Assembly: GCA_034670405.1 (NCBI GenBank)
Contig: JAXDDX010000161.1
Coordinates: 1 to 64,000 of the forward strand
Length of the DNA stretch: 64,000 nt
Origin: Hoplostethus atlanticus
Lineage: Eukaryota > Chordata > Actinopteri > Trachichthyiformes > Trachichthyidae
Reading direction: 5' to 3'
The notes below the pieces were generated by a model. The model worked only from the letters and a program-made list of their open reading frames with translations. It had not been told where the DNA came from and ran no database searches. The position numbers and the translations under genes were made by a program. This document shows, piece by piece, positions 1 to 44,853 of this stretch. Every line of letters begins with the position of its first letter. The first letter of the stretch is position 1.

Positions 1-222
1 AAGATCTTCTTCAGTCCCTCAAAACTAATCATGTCTTCTTCAGTCCACGTAACACAGTCAGTCGGTGCTAAACCATGGTTATGAGCTATATCCTGCAGGG
101 GTTGTGCCAATTGTGCATATCCAGGTATCCACTGTCTACAGTAGCCTGTCATGCCAAGAAAAGCCATCACTTGCTTTTTAGTTTGTGGCTTCTTGTGTGT
201 CCTCGTGTCCCAGGTACTCTAT
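1..222 (-). mobile_element. Degraded endogenous retrovirus pol fragment (end of reverse transcriptase / start of RNase H region)
   Basis: Read on the minus strand, about 190-1 is open and contains FLGMTGYCRQWIPGYAQL followed downstream by WTEEDM and FEGLKKIL. This is the connection segment between reverse transcriptase and RNase H in gamma-/epsilon-like retroviral pol and related fish ERVs. Just upstream, a YLGHE motif (about 216-201) lies in a different frame, so a frameshift or small deletion separates the two parts. The fragment runs off the left edge of the window and has no LTR, gag or env in view. It sits in an orc4 intron, antisense to orc4. It is inferred to be a non-functional relic. 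A Gypsy-type LTR retrotransposon is the alternative. Confidence 0.75.
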
Positions 223-264
223 GAAGGTGGTGAAGGCAGCAGCTCAGGTGTTGAACAATATTTT

Positions 265-345
265 TAATACTACTAATACTACTATTAGCACCATTACTGC
301 TGCTACTACTACTACTTCTACTACTACTACTACTAGGCCTGCTAC
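265..345. repeat. ACT/TAC trinucleotide microsatellite
   Basis: Imperfect ACT repeats run through this stretch of the orc4 intron. Nothing else recognisable lies between the retroviral fragment and the exon acceptor at 681. No upstream orc4 exon is found between 223 and 680, so the earlier exons lie left of the window. Confidence 0.8.
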
Positions 346-680
346 TAGATGGCGATATGTTGCTGTAGTGGTCAACATGTTGAGATAAAATCCAGTAAAA
401 TAAAACCTTTTTCTTTACTGTTGTTATGCAATCTATCAAAATAATCAGGATTTTCATTTGAACTATAATTGTGCAGCTCCAACTCAGTACGTCTTAAAAG
501 TAAAAGTTGTAGAGAACTTGGAAACGTTGACTAACTGGAATCAACTTCTCATCCATTTTGCACTCGACAGGCAGAACTATTGATCCTGAAACTAAATCAC
601 ATCTGTAGGGAAACAAGGAAGCAGAGAAATCTGAGTTTCCTGGTCGATTTTAGTTATATTTGTCTTTCTTTCTTCTTCAG

Positions 681-776
681 GTCTGTCCATTCTGGAGCTG
701 TGCCTGATCATCGCCATGAAACACCTCAGCGACATCTACGAAGGAGAGCCCTTCAACCTCCAGATGGTTCACAACG
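681..776 (+). CDS. orc4: orc4 coding exon, third from last
   Basis: The acceptor is a pyrimidine-rich run ending TTCTTCAG at 673-680. The donor GTACG starts at 777, after AACG. The 96 nt encode [19 protein letters not shown] and the following residues to MVHN, the start of the winged-helix region. The last base starts the Glu codon completed at 933. Confidence 0.95.
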
Positions 777-1518
777 GTACGCCGCCATGCTTCAGTTTGG
801 TTTTCAGATGCGTTGGAGATTAAAAAACCCAAAGAGTTTATAAAAGCAACTGTCAAGTCAAACACTCACATACCAGCAGGTACACGAGCCTCAGATTACT
901 ACAGGTTCACCTCTAAATCTCCTTTTCCTCAGAGTTTAAAAAGTTCCTCCAGAGGAAATCCCACTCCATCTACAACTTCGACCAGCCAGTCGTCATGAAG
1001 GTCAGTATGAACGTATCGCCATTCCTAACTGAAGCAGGTTAGCTTGTTGCTAACTGCACCTCCAGATTTCAAAGAGTACCACCAGAAATTTAACAAGCCA
1101 TTTTTTTCTGGTAAATTGCAGAACAAATATGGAAACTTTTTTTTTTTTTTTTAATGAGTCTGATGAAGGAAAATAACAAAAAAAATGTAGTATTGCAGAG
1201 TTACAGTTAAAGAAACTGGTTGGTCGCTGGTTTGCGCTTCACCAGTGGAGATGATTACTGTTGAACTGTGAAAAAACAACTTCACAAAACAACTTCCTTT
1301 AGTCAGGTTCTTATGATTTACCTCTTCCTCCTCAGGCCTTCGAGCATCTCCAGCAGCTGGAGCTGCTCCGGCCGGCCGACAGCTCCGCCACCAAAACCCA
1401 GAGGGAGTACCAGCTGATGAAACTCATGCTGGACCCCAGCCAGATCATGGAGGCCCTGCAGAAGTACCCACAATGCCCCACCGACATCAAGCAGTGGGCC
1501 ATGTCGGCGTTCGGCTAG
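681..1518 (+). CDS. orc4: Origin recognition complex subunit 4, 3' part (last three coding exons; 5' part outside the window)
   Basis: Joined coding sequence 681-776, 933-1000 and 1336-1518 encodes the C-terminal ~114 residues of Orc4, ending [12 protein letters not shown] and TAG. Motifs matching vertebrate ORC4 include [42 protein letters not shown] and [12 protein letters not shown]. This is the C-terminal winged-helix part. The AAA+ ATPase domain is encoded left of the window. In the family, Orc4 is a core subunit of the nuclear six-subunit ATPase that binds origins and loads MCM2-7 with CDC6 and CDT1. Splice phases agree throughout: the first exon here enters as the last two bases of a Gly codon, the next junction splits a Glu codon after G, and the last is phase 0. 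The gene is tail to tail with acvr2a, as in other vertebrates. No disruption is seen. Confidence 0.96.
933..1000 (+). CDS. orc4: orc4 coding exon, second from last
   Basis: The acceptor is TTTTCCTCAG ending at 932 and the donor GTCAGT starts at 1001. With the carried G the exon gives 23 codons, [12 protein letters not shown] to QPVVMK, and ends in phase 0. The following 335-bp intron holds an A/T-rich stretch with a T homopolymer near 1138-1152 and nothing else recognisable. Confidence 0.95.
1336..1518 (+). CDS. orc4: orc4 last coding exon
   Basis: The acceptor CTCCTCAG ends at 1335. Sixty codons run from [13 protein letters not shown] to QWAMSAFG, then TAG at 1516-1518. The exon covers the end of the winged-helix domain. 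The protein ends slightly shorter than mammalian ORC4, whose extreme C-terminus is variable. Confidence 0.96.
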   Translation, partial: AFEHLQQLELLRPADSSATKTQREYQLMKLMLDPSQIMEALQKYPQCPTDIKQWAMSAFG

Positions 1519-1985
1519 ATTCGAGCCGGACCTCGTTCAGTCTGTTTTTCCAAACAGCACCGATACAGAAAATGTGAAATCAAACCCCGAACCTAAAGGT
1601 ATAGCTCGCCATCGTACCCTTAACCACGGTGAAGAACTGTGTTTACTACGCAGGTCTGGAAATGTATGGAAAGACTATGTCTAGGTAGTTTCTAGGTGTT
1701 GATACGTTTGAAAATTGCACAAAAAAGTATGGAAAACTATATTTGTACTGTCGGCAGTAGGCTGACTTATCTGGAGGTTTTCCATGGTACTTGAGACTCC
1801 AAAGCTCCAAGAACAGAGAATTTTTAAAATGAACTGTAAAAGATAAAAATGTCGAGTGTCCCTAAATCACGCCATGAAATGGATTTTTGAAGATCCAGCT
1901 ATGTATGTAGAGTTACTTTATCTCTTGTATTTTTTTCACAAATGTACTTTTTCAATAAATTATGGATTTATACATGTGAATTATC
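1519..1985 (+). other. orc4: orc4 3' UTR with polyadenylation signal
   Basis: Non-coding sequence after the stop codon carries a canonical AATAAA at 1954-1959 in an A/T-rich context. Cleavage is expected 10-30 bases further on, near 1970-1985. The exact end is inferred. Confidence 0.6.
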
Positions 1986-2884
1986 TGTTTTTAGTCTGGG
2001 AAGGATCCCTTCTGCTCTGATGGCTCTGGTTGCTGACTGCTGCCATCTGCTGGTGGGAGTTAGCATTAACAACCTAAAAGCCAATTTCAGTGGAAATTCT
2101 TCTTTCTTTAAGTCAGATCTGTCTATTATAGCTGCAGCAATCAAATAAGTGCCTGTTTCAGGGAAACACAGAAAAATCCTTTGTGCTATTTTTGGACAAA
2201 CACCTACGTAGAAACCTGGCTTGGATGTTCAGAGGAGAGAGAGCAGGTATTTGGTAACTGAGCACAACACAGCCAATTTAAAACTCTCCATATAAAATCT
2301 TGGGAATTGCAAGAACAACCTCAACTGTGGTTTATGTCTGCTGGTCTTTACATCTGATTCAGCTGGGTAACATTTACACCTGTGAACACACTGAATTAGT
2401 CTTCTCTTTCCCAGTACATCACTTTCTTTTGTAATATGTTCCAAAAACTGGACAGTGAACGCCTCGCCTCCCTTCTTCCCCATCCAGGAGTATCCTGAAA
2501 AGTACGCTGCTATCTGAGCGGCCTGATTTCCTGGATTCATTCACGCATCTCCTGTATGTGGGTGGCAGATGCATCGATGTCGGGGTGATCAGATTGTCTG
2601 TTCATACCTGGATTTGATCCGTTTCTGTTCTGATTCAGCCAATCACACAGGACGCAGCTGTAAAGATCTTCTGTGGGAATCAATTAAGGTTAAATAAAAG
2701 AAAACAGTATTCACAATCTAAAAACACATTTATTTACATCAAGTGGATCACTTCAGCTGATAAAAACCATGGCCGGCCAGTATGAGCCGAGTGTCTGAGT
2801 CACAGCACTGATCAGGGATCAATTTTGTCTTCCCGCTGATAAGTCCAGGGTTCCCAAACCTTTTCCATGATAATAATGTAATAC

Positions 2885-3075
2885 TTGATTGATCCCTCCC
2901 CCTCCACAGGGAGGTCAGAGGTCGGCTACAGAACAACACCCTGGAGCTGCTAGGGATTCAGTGCCTTGCTCAAGGACACTTCAGCAGCATGTATGCTGGT
3001 CGGTATGAACCTGGGTTGTCGGTCTGACCGCTACGTCATCCTGCTGCTCATCATGTTCAAATTGAAACCTTTTCC
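2885..3075. repeat. Dispersed repeat fragment (GGAGGTCAGAGGTC ... TTGCTCAAGGACACTTC type)
   Basis: A GGAGGTCAGAGGTC block, an ACAGAACAACACCCTGGAGCTG block and a TTGCTCAAGGACACTTC block occur in order. Related versions appear in this window near 14278-14345 and 30086-30130, with the last block alone near 39088. The family appears interspersed and may be SINE-related. It is not classified further. Confidence 0.4.
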
Positions 3076-3560
3076 AGACGGTTTCTTGACTCAATTGAAT
3101 GTTTCTGGTCGGTGATCAATATATGCTGAAGGTAGCAGGCTAGGATGACCCGGCCATGACTCATCAGTCTACAGCGACTTAAAATGTACATCATGATTCC
3201 ACAGACTCGTTTGAGCAATTCAATACTTCCATACGTTTCCAGACTTAGCTAAGCAACCCTGTGAGTCACATTATCATCGGGGCAGATCTTGGCAGATCCT
3301 GGATCAGCGCTGCAACTCTAAGAGCCTTGAGAAATGTGGGGTCAAAAATGCTTGTGGTGTTTTTGCGTTGCAAGTTTAGCGTCAGCAACCCGACTAGCTT
3401 GTGAGTTGATCACAGCGACTAACGAGGAGTTCAGTGTTTCCTCTATAATTCTTGGGATCAGTTGGGAGCTTGTGATGCTGGAGTCCAAATATCAGTCCCA
3501 ATACCTGTTGTGGATGTTTATACTACAATATATGGAGTAACTGTACTGTAATGGCCCTAC

Positions 3561-3690
3561 ACTGTAAAGAATAACAGCTTAGAGGAACCTTTGCGGGTTC
3601 TTCAAGCTGCAATCGTCGGGGAACCCAAGATGCTTCCCTGAGGGACGCCTTCATAAAGGGCTGAACCTTCAGAACAATCTCTAGGGACGT
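3561..3690. repeat. Dispersed repeat family with AGAGGAACCTTTGCGGGTTC core
   Basis: The block with AGGAACCTTT, a CTGCAATC segment, GGGGAACCC and CTTCATAAAGGG recurs at 51495-52110 and 55990-56190. Three diverged copies in one window point to an interspersed repeat family. No coding capacity or terminal structure is seen. Confidence 0.5.
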
Positions 3691-5880
3691 TTTTGTTCTT
3701 GGGTCTGGTTTTTAATACTGTATACTTGTATACTGCTCATGTCAATTCATTTTTGGGGCACCACTGCTGAATGAAAGCAAAATAAATGTAGAAATGAATG
3801 TAGAGGAAACACTGAAGTTCAACACTCACTTATAAAGACTCAGGTCTGAGAGTATATATAGTGATACAGGTATTTACGTTCTCATGTCTGTACAGATCCT
3901 AGACTGCTTAAGTATTTGGGGGGGGGGGGGCAACAGGACACAAATGTTTCACTGGTATTATATGCACAGCCATGTGAGGTGCTGGGCTGGGATGTCATGG
4001 TGGACAAACGTAAATCCTGCACACTAAGAAATCCCTTCGTACACCTTCAAATGACGAGGTTCAACGTTTCGACTGAACCTGCCATTGTGGCTAACGTGAT
4101 TATTTTGCTAGACATGATTGATGATTTGAGGGAAGCAATTATTTTTCTCTACTTTTGGCGTCTTCTATCAACATCAAAAGCATTTTCAACCACAGCGGTG
4201 AAAAGAAATTTTGCAATATTGACAATATTTTGATTTCGATTCGTTATGAAATTCTCTTTCTGCCCTCTGGTTGTTAATTGATTGATTACCCGTTAATAGG
4301 AGGTGCATGAAGGGAGCTCAGAGCGTCTCGGTTTTACTTGTGTCTACAGCAACAGGTCACAATCACACGAAACCAGCCAAACGCAAAGCCCTCTACAGGT
4401 TACACAGGGCTGGGCTCAACTCGTCAAAACACACACAATACTGGAATCCAGGAGTCTGAAGAACATTCATTCTCGGTCATTTGTCCATAGACTGAATAGA
4501 AAGAAGCATATTACAGTTTATTTTTCTCTTTCTTTTGAATTAATGAAAGTATTTCCTGAATTGAAACTGATTCCCCCCCCCCACCCCACCCCGCCACCCC
4601 ACCCTCTTTCCAAAACACCAACCATAAATCGTGCCTTTACTCGTCCAAGTTTATTCTGAGTTGGCACCTGGCCTCTGATCCCCGTAACCTCAGGCCTGTA
4701 AATTAAAAAATAAATACAATATATATCAATATGCAAGGTCACGGTAAAAAATAAAACAAAATAAAATGCTACAAGTTATTTTGTGTTGTTGTGTACTGAA
4801 AGTTACTCCTGCAGTCGATCCTACAGAAGCGTAGGGTAGTTTGCGGCACTGGTTGCATATAACTGGCTAGAACTTAGAAAAGCATAGTATTGAATCCCTG
4901 AATGGTATTTGTGATTTGGGTCGGGGTCCCGGGTCACAGTTTAACACCAAGCTCAACACTCAACACAGCCGGTTCGGCGGATAACCAAACCATCACTTGG
5001 AGGCTCTTTTCTTTAAAGGTGAATTTTGTGATTTTCCAGCCATGTGGACACAAAAAAGTCTCCTGCCCTGATGTCCATGTAGGACCGTCGCATCAGAAGC
5101 AGTAAAATCAGATTTGATCATTTGCTTTAGCCTGTCTGGGTTCAGGGTGGGCGGGGCTTGTTTTGTTTCTGGGTTCAGGGTGGGCGGGGCTTGTTTTGTT
5201 TTCTCCTCCCCATTGTTTTTAACCTGCTTGTCAAGTTTTTCGTCATATTATACTATATATGTATAAAGAAAATGCCAGGATGTCATACTGTTTTGAGCCG
5301 ATTGACTGAAAAAAATACTACCTGGACAATAGTGCAGGAATAAACTGCCCGATATGACGTGGTGCATTTTGGGTAAAATATAACAATGTGACACCCAGTG
5401 CTACAGGATGCAGTAGTACGGATATTACTACCCAATTAATGACCCAATCCTTTCCAACCTCGCCACCGAGCTCAACAGCAGTAAAACGAATCGCTATCAA
5501 CACTTGATTTCAAACTGTGACCCGTGAAGCCCCAAGCCCCAAAGCTTGAGGAGAGACTACAGGTCTGCCGGCACCAGATCGTCCCTCAGAGGAAATAAAG
5601 ACTCGGGATGCCGTCGGTTGCGTTCACAAACGACGACAAGTACATCCGTTTTGCCTGACATCTACAAGAGTAACTAGTATGGACGCGTAGAAATGGCACC
5701 AGGATGAAAGAGAGAGAGGTTCCTCGTCTCCACTAGCCCAGCCGGGTTAGCCGCGGCTAGCCAAACACACCGCCAGCCAACATTAGTGTTACACAGAACC
5801 ACAGTTTCACTATTATTCTCCTCCCAATTGCTTTTTTTGTGAAAAATATATACATTTAACATCACTGACTACTAGTTATA

Positions 5881-6167
5881 CCGGGTTTGGCCTGGTTCTG
5901 AGGCCTGCAGGTTATCCAGGGTTAACGTTAGACCAGGTTTGGCCTGGTTCTGAGGCCTGCAGGTTATCCAGGGTTAGTGTTAGACCAGGTTTGGCCTGGT
6001 TCTGAGGCCTGCAGGTTATCCAGGGTTAACGTTAGACCAGGTTTGGCCTGGTTCTGAGGCCTGCAGGTTATCCAGGGTTAGTGTTAGACCAGGTTTGGCC
6101 TGGTTCTGAGGCCTGCAGGTTATCCAGGGTTAGTGTTAGACCAGGTTTGGCCTGGTTCTGAAGATGG
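5881..6167. repeat. 52-bp minisatellite, about 5.4 copies
   Basis: GGCCTGGTTCTGAGGCCTGC starts at 5889, 5941, 5993, 6045, 6097 and 6149, exactly 52 bp apart, and the last copy is partial. Copies 1 and 3 carry GTTAACGT where copies 2, 4 and 5 carry GTTAGTGT. This suggests part of the array grew as a dimer. It lies in the acvr2a 3' flank. Confidence 0.95.
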
Positions 6168-6239
6168 AGGAGGCGCTGGCTTTGAGCAGGACAGGCTATA
6201 GCACTGCTAAACCCTGGGTAATGGAGACGAGGCAGTAAG

Positions 6240-6345
6240 GAGTAAAAATCAGCGAGAGAGGAGGTACTTGAGTCAGAGAGGAAGGACGAGGAGGAAGAGG
6301 AGGACGAGGAGGAGGAGGATGAGGAGGAGGAGGCTGTGAGGAGGT
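6240..6345. repeat. Purine-rich GAGGA/AGG low-complexity stretch
   Basis: Irregular GAG/AGG triplets dominate, mainly between 6285 and 6340. This is low-complexity polypurine sequence. Pro-rich or Glu-rich reading frames through it are composition artefacts. Confidence 0.65.
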
Positions 6346-7483
6346 GGTGGATAGCAAAGTTTCCTGAGGCGTATCAAAAGATTGCTGAAAGTCTTGATGG
6401 TAATCCAAAACGATGTGTGCAACCAAATCAAAAGCAAGCTGGCTCAGCTAAATAAATATCCAGGTTAGGGCTGGGTACCGGAACAAATTGATTTCTAAAA
6501 CCAACTTTTATTGATCTAGTTCATCGAATGCCATCTCACACATTATTGATTTCCCCCAGTCAAAACATTCCCATGAACTACGATGAAAACTTCCTGACAG
6601 CTTCGAAGCGTTTCTGATATCAAAAAAATCAACGGTGATAAAAAACAGTGGTAGCAAAAGCCATCGTTTGTTGGTACCCAGCACTAAAACCAGAGGGATA
6701 AAAATATATATTGTATATCCGGGTCTCATGGCCAAAAAGGTACGCTCGTCACCGACAGGTATTATTACTCCGTTGAGTCGACACGGCAAACCAAAACAGG
6801 AAATCACTTTAAATGACATAGCTTAGTTTTCCCCCCGTTCTCAAAAAGAAAATCTCCAAAATAAAGTTAAAACAAAAACGGTACTAAAAAGGTGAAATTA
6901 GTTTTCAGTCAAAAAAAAAGTGGGGCAAAACTGAGAATTGGGAGCAACACTGGTGTTTACGGTGTTTACGGCCATGTACATCGACTCACCACGACACCCA
7001 CGGGTGCCGAGGTTGACAAGAGATTGTTCGGATGTCATGGCTGTCGTCTTACAACAGGAAGTGTAAGCTGTAATGGTGGACAGGGAGAGTGACTGGTTTA
7101 AACTGCGTCCATTTGAACTGAGGTATACCTGGTTGAAGGAGGTTTATGGTTTTTATCGTCGTAATGCTTGAAAATGGACCCCCTCCCCCCCTTTAAAATA
7201 ATTGATTACCAAGTCGTCTGGGTCCATAATACACTATGTACAGCAGCATTACACTAGAAACATTCAGAAGCCGTTGCTTATTGGCAGAACGAGTCATTTC
7301 TTCAAAAATGCACACGAGAAAACAGCAAATGTATTTTGAGCCGGTTGCTCTTTTCTTTTTTTTTTACACTGAAATGCTGAGTCACATTTCTCTGCAAGGT
7401 CTCGCCGTAGAAAACCGAGCAGGATCGGCCGCTCTCGTATGTGAGAGAGTATGTATACAAAAACAATACATGGTAAAAGTGTT
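6346..7483. other. acvr2a 3' flank or distal 3' UTR, mostly unique sequence
   Basis: This stretch has few repeats. A TTTATT at 6507-6512 (AATAAA on the minus strand) could serve a long acvr2a 3' UTR, since mammalian ACVR2A has a multi-kilobase 3' UTR. No coding exon is supported. The A-rich run near 6910-6920 is low complexity. Confidence 0.35.
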
Positions 7484-7816
7484 TTTATTGAGTGTTTTTT
7501 CGCTGAGCGGCGGCGTCGCCCCACGTCGCTCGCTCGGTGATGCCGTTTGTCGCCATGGTAATCCTGAATCGTTTTGGGATGAGAGAGTTGCAACCGTCAT
7601 GTTAAAATCCTCAGGCACACGTATCAAAACGAGGTGGATGTCGACGGATGCGGCGAGCGCCGGGTGTTTCCTGAACGAGAGTAGCGGCCCGCACTAAAAA
7701 GAACAAACGAAGAAGAGAAAAGAGAAACGAAAAGAAAGGAAAAAACACTTTGCCGACCAACCAGGGTCGGCTGTTCGTCCTCATGTGTCGATCCGGTGTG
7801 GTTTTTCCGTGACCAA
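7484..7816 (-). other. acvr2a: acvr2a proximal 3' UTR with candidate polyadenylation signal
   Basis: Sequence after the conserved acvr2a stop codon is followed by AATAAA on the minus strand (TTTATT at 7484-7489 on the plus strand). Open frames of 80-150 codons on both strands here have no recognisable family and overlap one another. The stretch is therefore read as non-coding. Use of this signal rather than a distal one is inferred. Confidence 0.45.
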
Positions 7817-41343
<33,527 letters not shown>

Positions 41344-42310
41344 TTTCCATCCGAATTGGATCCTTTGATTGTAAAGAGAATTAAAAAAAAAAAATCACAA
41401 AAAAAAACCGCCTCGGAAATCAAATGTCTCGCTGCCCCAGTGAGCACTGTCTCTGCAAAAAGGACATCTTTTTTAAATGTCGGGCTCGAGCCAAATCCAA
41501 AATATCCCGTAGTAGCCAGGTAATGCACGCCTTATTATTAGTCCAAACCGGGGGGGGGGGTATTTCCAGGTTCACAGGCAAGCAACGGAGGGCGACTTGT
41601 TGGCACTCAAGCCTGGACTGCCATGTAATTCCAGCATTGTTGCAGTGACACTTACAACATGTGTGTTCATCTGTGCCGAGCTAGCCTGCCGTCACACGGG
41701 GAGAGCCGCGAGCCGAGCCAGAACCGCGCGCTGATAGTATCCATTGGGCTGGAAATCGAGCGCACTCCGGTCTTCAATCAAACTTCTCTGGGCGAGCTCC
41801 GCGCGTGTAACGTCAAATGGGTGTAAAAAGGAAAAAAAGAGCATTCTCCTCGCGGAAACAGCAGTTGGTTTTCTTAGCCGCGAGTTCAAACCGTTGCTGG
41901 GATGTTTTTATTCCGTAGGAAACTGTGAGGTTAGTCTGACAGTCCGGGGCGATACCGCTCCGTCCGCTCCAGCAGGGAAAAACAGCTGAATAAGAGGCTT
42001 ACTCCGGGTGACAGAGCTGTCACAAGTGGGGGGGGGAAACTGATTTTCCCGGTTGAAATGACTTCCGGAGAAAATAAAAAACGCCAAATGAAAATAATAT
42101 CAACAACTGAAGCTGCTCCCAGTCCGTCCAACTGATGCGGTGGTCGAGTTAGGAGGAGCTGGTTTTCCAAGTCTCCTCCTCGCCTACTCTTGTCGGGACA
42201 ATTTCAAGATGGCGTCACTGGCCAGAGTCAAGTAGACCAGCATGAGAAATACAACTTCCGGTTCTAGATTTCAAAATAAAATCCCGTATTGGCGCCCGCG
42301 TGTTGAAACG
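41344..42310 (-). promoter_or_regulatory. acvr2a: acvr2a 5' UTR and probable CpG-rich promoter
   Basis: The region directly upstream of the start codon is unusually CpG-rich at 41690-41960. It contains ACTTCCGG ETS-like sites at 42061-42068 and 42254-42261 and AAGATGGC, a YY1-like motif, at 42206-42213. No TATA box is evident. These are hallmarks of a TATA-less, possibly bidirectional promoter. The transcription start and any upstream partner gene are not determined. Confidence 0.4.
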
Positions 42311-43892
42311 TTTCTCCAATATTACGAGGGATATAATGGACGGTAAATCAGAGTTTACCCAACATTTTATTTGGGGAATTTACCTTAACCACATTATTAG
42401 TCTGATATAAGTCTTGACCTACATTCATAATATACATCACACCCAGTAGTGCCAAACTAATATCAAAATAGTAAATTAATGATTTTCATAAAGTTTAATT
42501 TATTTAGGATACATTTTTCAGCTAACCCAATATTAACTCCATGTGTTTTGGTACAGTGTTTGTTGTTCTATATAACCAGTAGTTGTTTTCTTAAATGACA
42601 AATTCGAAAGCTTTTACGTTGAAGGCAAAATCACCACACTTCCTGTACTGGTCTAGCTAATTCTGGCTAACTTGACACAGCTGCGTTACTGGCTAGCTGA
42701 GGATTGTTTTTGTTCTGGTGGGGCTGCTCGTTTTGGACGCCGGTGTTTTCCGTGCCACGGTAACAGGGGCGGGAAGAGTCAGACAATCCTTTTTTTTTTC
42801 AAAATGGGCACTTAAAAAAAACAATCTTAATCATGAAGTGTTATTGCATCAATACACATACATGTCGAAAAACTTTTATAATCATATAGAAGCTTACACC
42901 TGCGCATGCCAACATTTTATAAGGATACTGTTCAAATACCACAGCAAGGCTATAAACTATATATAATATCATAGAGGAATCTTATAGGAGTACTATATTG
43001 ATTACCCACTGTAAGTCCTAATAGTGTTTTTTTCTTTAGGATTGAAACATATCAACACCATATCATTTTTAAATATAAAGTACATCCACAACATACACCA
43101 CTCCTTATAAGCCGATGCATTTTGCACATACATGTAATGCTACGCGGTATGTGTTTCTATACGATCACGTATCAGATTTCAGGACGGGTCTGCGCTCAAT
43201 AATAAATGCTGAGAATACCACGAAGCCCAGATATAGGCTTGGCCCGTTCCCAAATCCGTGTGACACTAATCTCTCCAATAGCCGGGAGCAGATCTCCAAC
43301 CATAAGCGCTGCCGAACGATTAGGAGGTCAAGGGTCGCGCAGAATTTCTCAGCCGAACTGGAAGCTGAGTCACCTGTTCTATACTGGGGTGCTGCCTTCA
43401 GCCTCTAGCAACAGACCCGGTCCCCGTGTAGCTCCACGGATACTCTGGCGGTAACACTATCGGGGTTAGGGGTTCAAAATCCTGCAGGCCAGTAAGGTTC
43501 TCAACTCGGGGGTCCTCGGGGTCCGCCGGGTTTCTGTTTCGCCAGATAGTTTTCATTCTAGTTGTGTAATCGGGGACTGGTTCAGCCCCCGGGGTCCGTC
43601 TAAAGTCCTCGATGCAGGTTTCATGTATTTGCTGTTCTTCGAGTTAGGGACCGTCCCCAAAGTGTTCACTATGGTTCATTTAAAAAGATGCTTTGAGTTG
43701 AGGCGTCCGCCAAACAGCAGATGTTAAAGCAACACAGGGGAACTCAGATTACATACAGCATGCTCTACACTGATGTCAAGGAGATGACCATCTGGTTGCA
43801 GACATGAGAAAAAAATAAATGTTTGTTCTTCTACTCTCTATCAGATTCATACAACTCAACAGTGATCAACTTCTAGCCAGTTCCATACCCGG
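42311..43892. other. Upstream intergenic sequence
   Basis: A/T-rich sequence to about 43110 is followed by a CG-containing stretch at 43180-43470 and foldback-repeat fragments at 43508-43600. No gene is recognised. Confidence 0.4.
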
Positions 43893-44357
43893 CGTCAGGT
43901 AGGTCTTTCCTGGGAGAAACCCTCTGGAGACAGGAAGTGATGCGTTTTTACGTTTCAACAGAAGAAGAACTGGGTAGTTAGCATGAGCGGCGATAGCCAC
44001 CGTGGCTAAACAGACAAAGAAAAGAGCGCCACCTACAGGAACTCAAACTCCATCAACAGGAAATCCAAAGGAGAAAGACGTCACAGTACTGGACACACTG
44101 TTTGATTGATAGGTGATCTCTGGGAAGAGCAGTGAGGAACACCACAGTGAGGAACGCCACAGTGAGGAACACAGTGAAGAACACCACAGTGAAGAACACC
44201 ACAGTGAAGAACACCACAGTGAGGAACACCACAGTGAGGAACACAGTGAAGAACACCACAGTGAAGAACACCACAGTGAGGAACACCACAGTGAAGAACA
44301 CCACAGTGAGGAACACCACAGTGAGGAACACCAGAGTGAGGGACACTACAGTGAGGT
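43893..44357 (+). mobile_element. Dispersed element with 15-bp minisatellite, copy 3 (~15 units)
   Basis: Same leading sequence as the copies at 22587 and 31900, and the longest unique part: AGGTCTTTCC through GAGCGCCACCTACAGGAACT to GTGATCTCTGGGAAGAGCAG. It is followed by ~15 GAACACCACAGTGAG/A units at 44131-44356. Three 12-bp units (GAGGAACACAGT-type) occur. It lies outside the acvr2a transcript. Confidence 0.9.
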
Positions 44358-44853
44358 TTGTCACCATTTCAAACTGAATCAGGGAATGTTTTTGTTGAAT
44401 TATTGAGAGGCGATTCCAAAAGTATTCAGCAAAATTACCCAATATCCTTTGCAGCGCTCTTCATTTCATTGTGTTGCTGTTGGACAGTGATTTGTAGCGT
44501 GGAGGCGTCGCTCCTCTGTCAGTGACCCCGGATGACACCGTTGTAATGGTCTAACCCAAATTAAACTTGAGCCAATTTCAGAAGATTAATCCGTTCACAC
44601 TGTTAGCAGAGTAAACAGGCTGCTCCGCCGCCGGTGAGCTAGCCGGTAACGTGGCTGATGAATGATTCAACGCCCGCCGTGATGAGCCTGCATGATGAGT
44701 CTCCACGCCCTCCAGTCGTCTGACTTGGAGGTTAGAGGAACGAGGAACTGTCCTTCCACCAGGAGGTTCAACCCCCCCAATGCTGAAGTGTCTTTTGGGG
44801 GGCGAAGGAAAAGACCTTTTCCCTGCAGGGATCAATTTAGTATCACATTATTA
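44358..44853. other. Intergenic, nothing recognised
   Basis: No exon, microsatellite or named repeat is visible. Confidence 0.4.

Larger units (their letters stand above)
1986..5880. other. Intergenic region between orc4 and acvr2a
   Basis: No exon of either gene or of any recognised gene is visible here. Contents are dispersed repeats (listed separately), a G homopolymer near 3919-3930, a C-rich run near 4575-4608 and a short direct repeat of a GGTTCAGGGTGGGCGGGG block near 5139-5200. Scattered TTTATT motifs, which read AATAAA on the minus strand, could be distal acvr2a polyadenylation signals, but nothing selects one. Confidence 0.5.

Noticed and set aside
5881..6167. Possible CRISPR-like direct repeats
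   Set aside because: Units are contiguous 52-bp copies with no unique spacers, and the DNA is vertebrate. The same holds for the 87-bp and 35-bp arrays.
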